Below, piece after piece: positions 44,701-59,700 of a stretch of DNA of 64,000 bases. The notes beneath the pieces were generated by a model. It saw nothing but the letters and a program-made list of their open reading frames with translations. It did not search any database and had not been told where the DNA came from. The position numbers and the translations under genes were made by a program. The DNA comes from Azolla caroliniana (lineage: Eukaryota; Polypodiophyta), in contig JBHGNT010000003.1 of the NCBI GenBank assembly GCA_043228905.1, forward strand, positions 744,001-808,000, in the 5' to 3' direction. Within the stretch, counting starts at the first letter, position 1. Each line of letters opens with the position of its first letter.

Positions 44701-47700
44701 TAAAAATATAGTATAAAAATTTAATTAGAACATATAGCATTGAATTAGAAAATTTACTAGGAAAATTAAATTAAAAAATGTATTATTTGAAAATCAAATT
44801 CAAAACTATGTCACAGCTCAAGTCTATGATGAACTTAGAAAGTGAAATGCAAGTCCGGGCTGCCGGAGGTCTCCTTCAAGTTTTACAAGATGAGATGCTG
44901 ATTGATCCTGTCAAGAATACAGAGTGTGGAGTTACTCTGCTCCAGATACACAATATATCTGAGCATTCTATGTATACACAGCCATTCTTTTATTCAGATA
45001 TAGTTTTCTGAACTCTGTATAGTTCTTAAACTACACTTATTTGTCTGAAATCAAATACAGGGACAAATTTCTTACCTTAGATATGACTTCCTATGGCACA
45101 TTGCAAATCTTTCAAACTGATAAGCATCCAAGCTACATGGGCATTGGCAAAGCGAAAGAAGGGTATGGAAACAAAGCTGGAAGAATGATGCAATTCTCTT
45201 GATATTACAACTTATGACTTGTCAATTCTATGGTTCTACAGATTTTCTTTGTTTGGGATCTTTGCTGATAAGGTATGGGGATTGCACACTTTTGTTTCTG
45301 GAAATGCTCTCCTTTTTGAATAACCAAATTGTCTTTGCTTTGTTAAACTTTGACAGTGCATCACCTTGATGGGTCGCCGTCTATTAAGGTGTGAACTAGA
45401 ATTCATATACTGTTATCTTAAATTTATAGTTTTATTATTAGGTATAAAACATGACACCCATTCCAAACATTATTTAAATCATCAAATGAAAAATTGGAGT
45501 TCTTAATTTTTTCCACACAATGTGGTTGAAGGTAAGCCATATAACATCTAAAGAAAATTAAAATCGATTTAACCTGATGAGTGCTTTTAAATTTGCCTCA
45601 GGACGTGGTTTTTAAGACCGTCATTGGATCTTGATATTCTCAATGATCGGCTTGATTCTGTATCCTATCTCATGTGACATTTGTTCTTCAGCCTGTTTTA
45701 TTACCCTCTTGTTATAGTTATCATCTTTGAGTGGTAAACCTGCAATTGCATAAACGCTGTTCTCTTTAAAGCAAATCTAGATTTCTGTATTCTCAAAGCT
45801 TGATGAGATGGTTATTGCATTGCATCAGTCACTGAAGCATGCCAAAGACATACCAAAATTGTTAAAGGTAATGAATCTAGTCATTCTTTAATCTATGCAA
45901 ACAATTGGAAATTTTTCCCTTCCAATATAGTTGCATTTTCTCATAAAAAAGTGTTTTTTGTATAGTTTAATCAATCAATAAAGCACTTTTGAAACTCTAC
46001 ATAGACCCACTGAGATTCTCTATAGTGGTAAATAGGTGGCCAAAAAAGTATTCCTTGAATTTTCCAGCAAGCTTTGAATAGATTTCTACAGTATACCTTT
46101 CTCAGGAGATTGTGCAATGCTATAGATGTGTCCATTCTTGAATTTGTGAGTATGCAATATTGTCTTGTTGGTGGACAGTCATTACTAGTTGAACTGCCGA
46201 TGTTTTTTCTGTTGGAGATTTTGACTGACTTTTGGAGGTATAATATACCAATTCTGAACTTTCAAATTTTCCTGACAGAGGTTATCCTGTCCTAGCATGA
46301 CATCCACAAGTAATGATTGGCATCAGCTGTCAAAGGTATCATGGGATATGAAAAAGTAATTTCTTTATTATTGGATGAATTGTATAAACATATGCAATGC
46401 ACTTGTTGTATGCAGACTATTAGCTGTTACTTATATCTTTGGGAAATTTTGGAGGTGGGGTCTAGGCTTAATAAACACACAATTCAAGGGTTGCGGATTG
46501 TTGAAAAGGTTGGAATCTAACTTTAGGGTTTCTTTTGCTGTCGATTTAAGGCTGCTCAAATTGATGTTGACCTGAGTCAAATCATCTTTTTAAGCCAGAT
46601 ATTTTGCTAGAATCACACTCTCTTAATTATATAATTAACTCAATAAATACTATTAATTAAATTACCATGCACAATACTAGAGATTTATTTTCTACCAAAC
46701 ATCTATACCCCTAGCTGAGGCCTATCATCTGGGTAGAATGGTGGACACATCACATACTGTGCCCAAGCATGCTACCTCATAACTTGGGTTTCATGTGCAC
46801 AATATATATTTGAAGTGACACATGTTAAAAGCACATCTCAAAATACCATTGCATTGCCAATGGAATTACATTTCCACATTGTTTGTGAAACATGTATGTG
46901 CATAGTAATGCTTGAGATTTCATATGCTGTTAAAACCACATCTCAAAATAGCATTGCCTTATGGAATTACATTATAACATTGTTTGTGAAACATGTATCT
47001 GCATAGTCATCCATTTTATGATCCTTCATACAGAATTCATTTATTAACCTTGGCTTTTTAATAAAATTTGAGATATGCCATTAGGTTTGAATGAGAGTAT
47101 TATATGTTTAGAAATCTACGAGTTCGAGAATGAGCTGCGATTGCACTGGGAATGCCAAAATTATTTGTTGCTCATTTTAATTTAAATGTAAAACACCAGA
47201 AAATATTGCTATAATATTTCAGATTATATGGTGAGAAACAAGATGGACATATTTATGAGAATCAAAATGAATTATTTTGCAGTTTATGTCAATGGATATG
47301 GAAGAGCTTGTTTCATTAAATGATCTGGTAATGTGGTAGTCAATTATATTGAATTCTTTATTTTTCTTCGATGTATGTCACTGTCCTAAATTCTTTAATC
47401 GTCCATTTAGTTTTATTGGGGCTTCATATAGCATTGTTTTTTCCCTTAGAAGCGAATATTGCCTAACATTGTTGATGGAAAGAAACAAGAGGTATATTAA
47501 TACGTCTAAGAATTCACACCGAATGATGAATATGATTGAGAATGGTGTCTCATCAATGAGAACTACAACATAGAAGATCTGATAAAAGTCTTTGGTATGG
47601 CTTATTAGACATCTACCCAAACAATGAATATGATTGAGAATGGTGTCTCATCAATGAGAACTACAACATAGATCTGATAAAAATCGTTGGTATGGCTTAT

Positions 47701-50700
47701 TAGACATCTGATCATATGAGACTCTTCACCGTACAATGTCTCAAACATGCAATTGAATGATGGATGGAAATTATAAAGAACTCGAGAATATAGTCCATAT
47801 AGTGGAATAGATTAAGTAAGATATATGTTTGTGGTTGTGTATGTGTGTGTGCATGTATATTAAAGGAGAAAGAAAGAAAGATATATTATATTATATTAAC
47901 GTCTTTTAAGAGGCCAAAATTTCCTATAAGACCAAACACGAGATTACATCTTAATTGTTGTCTCGTCTTTGAGAACAACAAATGAAAATAAATAAATGTT
48001 ACGAATTAAAAAAGGTAAATAAGATAAAAAGAGACTAAAGAAATTCTTGTTATCGATCCATCTAAAATTCTCAAGTCAGATATATTATAATTTTTTACTT
48101 CGAAATATCTAGCATAGGTTGATCCAGAATGGAGAGGTCTCCAAAGTGAGGGAAGCACATGCGGTGGCAGGAGATAATGGCCGTTAACTGTCGATGACAA
48201 TGGTAGTGAGATCGTGGTCCATGGGGCCAGGGCCTATGTGCATGACAAATTGCTATTGCCCGATCTAGTGTAATCCCTTTGTTATGTCTTGGTTGGGAGC
48301 CCATTTCTATAGTCCTTGAGTGACTTGTAGCATGAGGAGTGATGGGGCTAAAGAAAGTTACGATTGTTCTTTGTGGATGAGCTTGTGTGGTTGTATTGTT
48401 GTCCTTCAACATTTTTTCCCTATGTCTCTAGAGTTCTAGCAAGAAAAGTTGCAAGCACCGTTGGTCCGCATATTCCATTACCTTTTGAAGTAGGCCAAAG
48501 CTTTTTATAAAGAGGCAATAGTATCTCCCTCTTAATTCATAAAAAACACCGAAGTAACAAACATAGTGTTCGCCAGATTCCACTCCCTAATGACACAGTT
48601 GGCAAATTCTTTCTTCTAAAGATATTTGTGCATATTTGCCTATCTCAATCTCTAGCTGATGTGATGAAGTTTGTGGCTGCCCTATCACACTGAGCAGTGC
48701 ATAGGATAGATATATGTCCATATAGGATGGCCTGGTGATGAATACATCATCTGATGTGTATAAAAAGTGAATCTTATCGTGGACCATCTTTGTATGAAGT
48801 GAAGTTTTCGGGCTGATCCATGTTATCTTATTTTCCAAGTTAATAATATCAGTTCGTATCACTCTTATTTTTTTCCACTTTGGTCACGTTTAGACGGGGA
48901 CAATCCAAGCTGTATTGAAACAGGGTAGTGCTGTTATGCTTATGCCCGTGATTCAAACCATTGTTGCATTTCAGCATACTAACAATGAAAGTTTCCATGT
49001 TCAGCAAGTTGTCTTGATGACATAAGGCCAACCTTGAGTACCTTCCTTTAGGGAGATCCCAAAACCATTCGATACAAGTCACTGATTGGAATAATGTCTC
49101 AATGATTATTGGAGCTGCTCCCATCTCTGCCCGGTTTATATCATGAGGCACCAATGCTTTGCTCCTTATCATCGCGGGCAGTCAATAAGACTAAAGGTTT
49201 CTCTAAATCTTTCCTGTTATTTGCTTGTTAAGAATTTATCCCCACATTTCTACTCGATATAGAAGAGTCGGTGTCACAAGTGTATCAAATATCCACAGTT
49301 TAGTTCGTGGCTGTTGGAACTAAATGTGTACACATTGTCTTTTGAGAGCACCAAGGGCTGCATATCCATGAGAAAGTTGGGCACAAGCAACCTCCCATAA
49401 GGAGAACCTGCACTGTTATTCCTAGGTATGCGTTAGAAATCAGCTCAATATCACCAGCATATAGTAATATTTGTATAGCTATACCTGCTAGGCATGCACC
49501 TGAACTCCCGTATCTCTTTATGTAATGTGATACCTCATCTATATAAACACTGGAGAGAGTGGGCAATAGTGGGAGATAACACTTCTCCTGACAACCCAAT
49601 TGTGCTAGTCACAACCTCTGACAACACATTGGGAGATCACACTTTTCCTGACATGGATTCATACAGAGCATAGATTCTTCATTTCATATCTACGAGGACA
49701 CCAAGGGCTTCTAGATGCTGCATGAGCCAAACACGCAGTATAATGTTGAAGGTTATTTGAAAATTCACAAAGAAGCAGTAAATCTTCTTTTTATGGGCTC
49801 TGCTCTCCTTGATAAGGGCTCAGAGGGTTAATAAGTGATCCAAAGTTGTGAACTTATTTCAAAAGCCGGCTTTTCTGGCTCAGTGGCAACCCTTCCTCTT
49901 TGCTCATACACTCATTTCTGATTCTAGGATCGAGCCATATAGTTTAGTCAAAGTAATGTCCAATTATGATTGTCATACAATTGCTCAGCATCATTGGGTC
50001 TACACTCTTGAAGTTTGGCACTATGGTATGTATCTGTTCAGCTAGTAGGGAAACTTTCACATATAGCTCTATTAAAGATTGTTGCTAACAGTCGAAGCAA
50101 GATGTCCTGGGCATAGATAAAGTCCTAACTTACCAATCCATCATGAACTTGGTCCTTATCAAATTCTAATCGATCAATGGAGTTTCTTACATTTTGTGGA
50201 GCAAAAAAGGTAGATTCACATGGGAATGAACCATGTGGATGGGAAATTGGGGGCTGCTTGAGTACATCGTATAGTGCCTTTGTATATTCATGGCACACCT
50301 AAGACTAGGTCAGTTGTCTGGTACATTAAACATTTTCCATGCTCTTTTACTCTCGTCTTCTAGGAACAAGGGATACACATGCTTCAAGTCAGCCCAGCCA
50401 ACTATGATCTCTTCTTCCTCCCAAGACGTTAGAAGGTTGGTCTTGTTTGTTTGTATGTAGGAAACATGTTACAAGTGTCTTCTTGTATCACAACATTCCT
50501 CATCATACCAACTACTTTGTGTGAGTAACAAGGTTTGGGTGCTGGTTGTGTGGGGAAATGCATTTGTGGCATTTGACAATCCTTGTGTGACATTTGCTAA
50601 GGGTGCAAAAGAATCCAAGTCTAGCATGCCATTGTATACTCCACAGCTAAATACATCAACTAGTTCTCTCTTTCATGAACTAGAAATTCTCTTTTAACTA

Positions 50701-53700
50701 CTTTTAGGCATGGTCGAAGGTGATAATTCAACTTCTCTTTTTTCTGTTTCCTATTTTTTTCTTATGACTGTTTTTGTTTGAATTTTTTGCATTGAATATT
50801 TATTTATTGGGATTGCTCTGTGGATGTAAGTGCAATGGTCATTCAACTAAATATGGCCTTGTTTTTTTAATGACTAACCATGTATGTCATCTTAAGAGAG
50901 TAACTTAATTGTTCAAGGACATCTTGTTGAGAAATAATTTATAGAACACTGGTTTGTAATACATGCATATTTCATTTCATGTCCTTACATGATGCTTATA
51001 TCTTCATGCGAATTGAAATATGTTGACAGATAGGTAGAGCTATTGATTTTGATCAAACATGTGGTGAAAGCACAGCGACTTTTATTTCAAAAGGGGTCTG
51101 TGAAGAGGTAAACTGCTTTGGTGTCTCTCAGTGATATAGCTGACTTTCTTCGCTTTGGCCATTGTATATGTTATGCTTTACTTCTCCCAAAATTCTGAAG
51201 TATGTTCGTAGTGATAAGATGGAACCCTGTTTCGTTAAAGAAAGGCCCTACTTTGGCTTTGATGATTCTCCTTTAAAAATTTAAGCGCTGGTGTTCTGTT
51301 TTATCAGAGAAAGGTTAAGTTTAATATTACGAATTGACTTCTCCATTTCAGAGAAGTCCTGAATACAGTCTGAATTAGAAGCCAGCCAAAAAATGTGCAA
51401 ACACTCCCAATTGTCTGAACTGTTCTAGTGGAGAGACAAGTCTATGAGATAAAGTGAGAAGAGAAACAAAAAATATGTTCTTCCTCGGATAGCTCATCCA
51501 AAAAATGTTAACTTCCATATTAGTTGTTTAAATAGAAGGCAACTAAACACCAAGGTTTGCTGTCATTGTGGGGCTGCTGAGTCATTACTTTTGTAAAATA
51601 TGAATGTCAAGAACTCACTTTGTTTTGTGACTCATGCAAAATTGAGAAACGTATTAGCTAACATCCTCTCTTTGGTTTGGTGAAATAGGAACTCCTCTTA
51701 CCTAATGCACTATATTTCCAACGTGTTGATGAATAGTTCTTTCATATCTCCATTTGTGGTAATAGCTTATGAATGCCTTGAAGAGTATGGGCTTGTGTCA
51801 TCTCTTTTCAACAGATGCTTGCCCTGTGGTTGTCTGGCACTCTCATTAACCCCCTTTCTCATTCATTCAAGGAAAGAAATTCACAAATATGCATTCATGG
51901 ATACAATATTCTCCTCATGTGTTGTAACTTGTGTGAGTTATATTCCAATAAATGTAGTTGTAAAAACACAAACGTTAAGGGGCCAGACCTTGGCTCATGA
52001 TAAATAAGCTCCTTATTTTTCCTTGTACATCCACATCCATGATATTATCTTTCCTCAATCGCAAATATTATACAAACATGAGCCACTTTGGCAATTATGA
52101 TTTAGAACTTTATAATTAAATAAGAAAACCTAGAAGAATAAATAGGTTCCTCCCTTCATTGCAGCAAATCAATCACGTGGATACCCACAGTGGGCATTTA
52201 TTTTGAGTATCTCTCCTTGTTGTGTAATTAATAGAAATGAACCCAGAATTCAAGATTAAACTAGTTAACAGTTAACAGCTAGAGATATCTCATCAACACA
52301 AGAATATTCCCGAATCTGAGGCCAATCAGCTAGTCAGAAGGTTTGGAGAATCCTATACTACATCCGAGGGGTAATTAACTCATTTGTCTGGCATTAAAGA
52401 ACCATCATCATAAATGAAATATCTATGTCATGAGAGCATGGAGAGTAGAATAAACAATAGAATGCCTTTCAATGGAGACCTTCACCATAAATAGTTTCAT
52501 CTGTTCAAGAATTGTTTCTGTAACTTTATGGCATCATGTCTATCTATTGGTTTTGCCAGCTTGATGAACTGAAGCATATCTATGAAGGATTGCCAGACTT
52601 TTTGGAACAGGTATTCTTTTTTTTTTGTGTGAAGAGGGCAAGTGGAAGGTGCATTGCGTCAGAATTGATGCTTCACAGTTAATCTGGACTGAGTGGATCT
52701 ATATTTACAGACAAGTTTGCATGGAATAGGGACATCAACACTCTCACTACTTGATTTTTCACATTTTTTTGTAGTTACACTTTGTATTAATTTGAAAAGC
52801 TGCAAAAATAAGTTCTGTTGTACATACTTTATAGTGCAACATTGCATCTTGGAGAACATCAAACCAAAAGAAAACCATATTAACATCTTTTAAGAAGCCA
52901 GAATGGCATATAAGACCAATGAAGAGATTGCATCTTACAATGTTTTCTTGTTTTTGAGAACAAACAAAAAAAATACAACTGAACATGTGTTACTAGAGAA
53001 TCTCTTTATCAAGGAAATTAAGATTCTAAATTTAGATAGACTAAGACATTTTTTCTCTGAAAAATATTCAACATGAGCTGCTCCAAGATGGAGCTATACA
53101 CTCGTGTGAGCTTTGTGGCTGGCATAGTCATTTTTCCAAGGACAGAAGGTGGCATGCAATCTCTTACAAGGTCCTCATACGTGTCCCCCCTCATCATTGA
53201 GTCTCTTAGATGGGTTCCTTCAGGTTTCTCTTCATTGAATCCCTCATCATATCATATGCAACACTTCATGCCCTCCATTTTACAGATTTGGGGTTCTTGT
53301 GCGTTGCTCCCATATTCAGGGGCAATGACCTCTCTGTGATGAGATGTATCATGGAGCCATATTTGGAATCCCATGGTACAGATTTTCAGGGAAGTCATTT
53401 GCAAACATTGATTTGGCTGTTTTTGATGCCAGATCTCACCCTTGTTTCTCACGGTAGACCTTGACCTTCTCATTCCATGCAGGCTCTATTCCCAACATTA
53501 TGTTATTTATTGGGGATTTTCCACCTACATTACAGATATTTTTTATGCCATTCTTCCCCCATTCTACAGGCCCATGAGCTGGCATGGCCAGACGTCATGG
53601 TATTGTTATTATCATATAGCATGTAGATTGGTAAAAGTATTTTGATTTGTAAGAAAGATATCATTCCAACACAGTTACACCATTGGTTGCATGTTGCACC

Positions 53701-56700
53701 TAATCACATGTTGCCCGGTGGGGCTTGCATTTGGGTTCTTTCCATCAATTTCCTGGTGGTTTATTTCCAATGGTAGACTGTCCATGTGGTCTATAGGTGG
53801 ATATACTGAATTGTCACTCACGAAATTCATCCCACCTATTTTCCTCTAGAAAGAGTATGATGTGAGCTTGTTCACAACGTGAGGTGTCAATGGTATGCTT
53901 GTGGATCATCAAATTAGAAAAGGAAAGAAGGCCGGCTTTTCTCACTTCCTGGGGTCATTCTCACTCACACCAACTCAGGAGCCTCATCTCATGTTGTTTC
54001 CTCTAGAAAGTGTATGGTGTGAGCTTGTTCACACCATGAGGTGTCATCAGGTTACAAAAGGAAAGAAAGCCAGCCAGCTTACCTCTCTTCCTGGCGTCAT
54101 TCTTTGTCACAATGACACCTGTGGACACATTTGGAGACACCCGGTTCGGTTCGGTTTCTTGGCCTTGAAACCAAACCAAACCATTTATTAATAAAAAAAA
54201 CCGAACCAAACTGTTTTAAAATTTATGAAGCCATTTAAACCGAACCGTTTAGAGCCGAACCGTTAAACCAAACCGTTTAAAGCATAGGAGAAACCAACCG
54301 TTTACGAAAAATTTAAAACCAAACCAAACTAGTTTATCATAAATCAAAACCAAACCAAACCAAACCATTTTTTATTGATATTAATCATTATACTTATTAT
54401 AAATTTGTGTGAGAAAATCATCATAAATTTATTCATCATACTCATCATAAATTTTGTCATCATACTTATTATAAAATTTGTCATCATACTTATCATAATT
54501 TTGGTCATCATACTAATCATAAATTTGATCATCATACTTATCATAATTGATCATCATAAATGAAAAAGAGACTCTACATATAATACATATAAAATTTAAT
54601 AAGTTAAAACAAGAGTTTAAAATTAAAAGTTGAAAGTTATAGCTTATAGAAAATATTTATGAGTATTTTTTAACCTTTAAAGCTTTAAACCGAACCACAT
54701 AAACAGAAACCGATAAGCCGCTAAATCCCTAAACCACTAAACCGGTCAATTCAAAACCAAACCAAACCAAACCAAACCGAACCGAACCGAAATCGATTAG
54801 TAACATTTGAAACCAAACCAAACTGTTTAGTTATCTTTGAACCTATAAACCGTTAAGCCACGGTTTTTTGGTTCGGTTCGGTTTGAGCCGAAACCGGGCC
54901 CATTGCTAGAGACACCTCTAGTCTCAATGATTGCCCACATGTAAGGACCAAAGCATTGGTGACCCATGATATTATTTGGGCGAGCAGCCCCAATAGTGAG
55001 GCATTATTCCAATTAGTGTCACATATCCAAGGGCTTTGGGAAGTCCCTAAGCAAAGCTACTGAAGGGTTGGACTTATGTCATCAAAACAGCTTGCTGAAC
55101 ATGGAGATAATCATTATTAGTACACTGAAATGCAACATGATTTCACCACACTTGTCATTGACAAATAAAGGTCATTATGTCCCACTGTGGCAGGTGCTTC
55201 TCTCGCTTCAGCGATCCATGCCGGAGATCTTTTGAATAGAAAAATTATAATTTATCTGACTTTAGAATCTTACGAGTGTAGACAATGCAATTCTTTAGTC
55301 CCTTTTTTAATTTACTATTTATGTCGTTTACATTTATTTTGGTTTGCTGTTCTCAAAGAGCAGACAATATTTTAAGATGTAATCTCTTGTTTGGTCTTAT
55401 AGAACATTTAGCCTCTCAAATGATGTTAATATTTCTTTCCTTGATTTGTCTCTTGGAGACATTAATATTGGTTTGGCATAACTTCCATTATCATTGATTG
55501 ACAACTGAGATACTCTAGTTAGAGTATGTGTATTTAATAATTGTGTACAATCATCAGAATTAGACCATGTGGCGATTCTGATCATTTTTGGTACACTTAA
55601 TATACAACCCTGTTTTCTGAAAAGGAAAGAAGGATCTGAAGTAGTAATTGTAGGTCAAATCCGCCTATGAGACAAATGTTATTTACAATGCGATGAATTA
55701 TTAGTAATTGTAAGCTATGATCAATTTAAGTGCTGTACTCTCATGAAAATATACAATATGTAGCTCAATCCAACAATTATATGTAGGTTTCAAGTATGTG
55801 ATACCAAGCTTCTGGGGTAATTTATTTTCTAGATAGGGATGCTAGGGGGTTAAGCACCAACTCGTTATCCACAAATAGAGATCTCAATTGGACTCCTGAA
55901 GCTGAATTAGAGTTAAGCAGGATCCCTGGTTTTGTAAGGGGTAAAATCAAGAGAAATACTGAAATATTTGTGAAACAAAAAGGCATTGTAGAAATTACAG
56001 TCAGTGTTATGTATGCAGCCAAAGCAAGCAATTTTAATTCATCATTTGGAATCATTGCTAATAGCATTTAGGTAATACTGTGATCTCCCTTGCCTAGTCC
56101 TTGAGGAGGCAAAGGGATATTGATTCCTAACTGTGTTCCCCAAGTATGTATTTGAATGGTATACTATCAATTCTTTATTTTTTCCATACCAAAAAAATCT
56201 TAAGGGGTAAAGAGGCATCATGATATTGGAGGGAGGGTAAATTGTTCATGTCCAACCACACACACATTTACACATACGACATTTGCTTGCCTAGTAAAGA
56301 TCCAGCCTAAACTGCAAAGGACTTTATTTTCTATTAATATCATATAATAGATATACTTCAGCTTCATAATCTGTAAAGCTATAGAAAACCCATCCATTTC
56401 ATAGGATGTCGACATGCCATATTATGCTGATTGCATAGTAGCGTAACTCAAAATACATGATTCTCGCGCATAGTTTTTGGAAGTTATTCAATTTGAAATT
56501 TATATTTGTAACTTAGATAAACAATTATTGAACTTTAAGAAATTTACAAAGATCTTTTAACATGAATGAGGTTGCATCTGCTGAGCTGGAGAGGCTTCCA
56601 AAGCAAGATTTAAGCAAATATACCGGATCGATCATCTATTTTCCACAGACAGGTTTATTTGGAAAAGGATAATATTTGGGACAACATAATTGTATTGACC

Positions 56701-59700
56701 ATAGTATTCTCGGTGCCTGATAAATGTAAATAGAAAGGAATTTGAACGTAAATTCTAAGAAATCTATGCATTTTCTATATGTGCAGGATATCTAATGCGT
56801 TTAAATGGGAAAAGACTTGCAGACAGTTTGATAAATCTTCCAGATTTTGAGTTTGTGGTAGAACTCTTTTTTTTATCATGTTCTCATTAAAATCATTATG
56901 TCAATGCTGAATTGATCCCTCTGGATCTGCATTAAACTAGATTATCTAACTGCTCAGTTCTACTAATCGCTCAAATGAAGAGTAGACAGCAATGAGAAAA
57001 TCTTATCTGTAGAGCTTGTTAAAATCCGATCCACTGAAGATGTTGACTACTGGTACATAATCAAATAATCATTTTTGCAAGTGGAAAGGAAAATAGAAAT
57101 GAAGTCAAATATTATATAAACGTCTTCAAAAGGCCAAAGTGACCAGTGAGACAAATACAGCCATGTATAAATCATGTAAGCTAAAGAAAAATGGAATTGT
57201 ACATTAACTAGGTAGTTATATGTAACTATCTATGACGAGTGGAATGATATAGAGACCTTGTTCAAAATAAATGCATATGTAGGAGAGTAGAACATGAATG
57301 CATCAGCCCATGAGCAATGTCATAAGATGATGCCATATCGTTATGTGAGGGTAGGTCACTAATATTTACAAAACATAAGTGAAGGGTATATTCACTAATG
57401 TTAGAAAGGGACTACTATGATTGGATAGAAGGAATGATACTTGTGACAGTAGTATCTTTCAAAGTGAAGCATCTAGGGAATTGTGTGTTATCTTGGGGAA
57501 TGGTACTAGTATTTTCTAATGTATGTTTCTATGTGATCATCCGTGTATCCTAGGGTGTTTGGAGCGTGCTAAATGAACTGCTCTGTCAAACAACATTTTC
57601 TTGATCTGCTGGTTTCTGCTTGCTCTGAGGTTCCTGAAATCTGTTTTTTGAATAGACCCTCCTGGCCATCTACTACTCAAGGGAGATTCTCTAAATTCAT
57701 GGATCTCTAGAAAAAACAGCCCCAAACATCAATTGTTATGGAATTCCATGACATGGGAGAATAGTTCAAACCATCTTTGGATCTCATAGTAAAGTGTGTT
57801 GCGCTATATGTAGTGCTCGTCGATCTCTGGCTCAGGGGGTACACCCCTATAGCTGCATGTCTTTATCCATATATCCACATTGTAGGACAATTCCATCGTC
57901 AAAGATGTGCACAGGATGGTCTAATAGAAGGCCGTCTTCGTACTACTCATGCATAGGTTCCTCCATCCCCTAGTCCTTTAGCTGAAGGAGATCTTGCCTT
58001 GAAGTTGTGAATCCCTGGGTAAGTTAATATGAGAGATGGTGCATCCAAGGAGTATTGGAAGGGAAGTGGTTTGTCAATGCTGAAACCATGGTACTATTTG
58101 GGCATCCCAATATGAAGTGTCAATTGATCCTATAATATTTCCATTCATGCTTTAGGATTATTCAATTGTTAGTGCCATATATTTTCCTACGCTTAGTTTA
58201 TAAAAGAATATAACATTAATCTCCTTAGATGAGCAGTGATTAAAATTTGAAATTTCTCATGGACAGTTTTCAAATGGAGCAAATGGTGGTGATGAATTTT
58301 TTTATAGAACAACAAAGACAAAGGAGCTGGATCAAATGTTGGGGGACATACTTAATAAGATTTTGGGTATACAAACGTATTCTACTGTTGATTTCATTTT
58401 AAAAAATAGTCAAGTTCATGTGTTAAGTATTAAGAAAATTGTAGAGGAAGATGCAGTATTATTGTCTGTGCCATATTTAATTCGTTATAAAATTTGTTCC
58501 CATAAGATTTCAGTGTCTTTGCTTCCTCTCTTTTCCATGGAAATTTTAGAAAGTCAAGCATAAGACAACATTTTAAGATGTAATCTCTTGTTTGGTCTTA
58601 TGGCATCTTAAAAGACATCAATATATCTTTACTTCTTTCTCTCCCCTCCCAAAAAAAATAAAAAATAAAAACAAGAAGTTCGAAGAAGAAAAAACAAAAG
58701 CCTGCTCACCGAAAATGAAAGAAAAATGAAGAAAATTAAGTTCGATAAGGAACTTGGAAAACGTTAGGTCTGTTATGGGAAGAGGAGCTAATGTATTGCC
58801 AACTGGACATTGGCATGAGTTAAATTGGAGAACCTGACACCATTCCAAGACTGACATACTAAATGAAATTTGACCCATTCCTTCACTATACATACCTGCA
58901 TGGGCCCATTATGGGGAGGTTTTATTCTATATTTTTTCTACCTTATTTACTCATATTGTAGACATGGAAAGAGAAATTTTGAGGAGTTTGGAGTCCCACA
59001 TAGCAAGATCAACTGGACCACTATTGGAAGTATCTGAGATTGTTGCTGAACTTGATTGGTAATCATAAAAGCTGTTTGTGAACTTTATTGTTGCTGACCT
59101 TCATTTGTTTATTTATTTTATTAAAGTAAAGAAAAACGAAACCTTTGGGAAAGAAATTGAAGATGAATTTTGTCATGAATTATGCAGCCTACTCGCATTT
59201 GCTTCAGTTGCCAAAGACAGCGAGTATATACGTCCTAATTTAACTCGTGATGATGTGTTACAAATCAAGGGTGGAAGGTAAGGTGTCATGTGGATTGCAT
59301 GCCTCCACTAAATGTGATATGTTTACAGATTATTATCTGAGCTTGTAGGCATCCTTTACAAGAGCTCCTATTAGACACTTTTGTGCCAAATGACACTGAA
59401 TCATCTTTCGATAAAGGTTTAGTTGCAAATTTTGTTTTATATGTAGTGGATCCAGTTCCCTTTTTAATTTACATAAAGATACCACGTTCTAATGAGGTGG
59501 CCAAGCTTTTAACTAATGGAATCCTCTCATGGACTCTAGGACGGATAAACATTATTACTGGTCCAAATTATTCTGGAAAAAGTGTGTACGTAAAACAGGT
59601 ATATATCTGCCTGAGAAATGGATATCAAGTATTGTTAAATTTTCATGCATCTATGGAACATTTTGCTTTGGACTATCCCTATTATGAGATTAAACAAGCT

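Noticed and set aside
54344-54563. Ile/Met-rich open frames on both strands
   Set aside because: They translate a minisatellite inside the hAT-like element.
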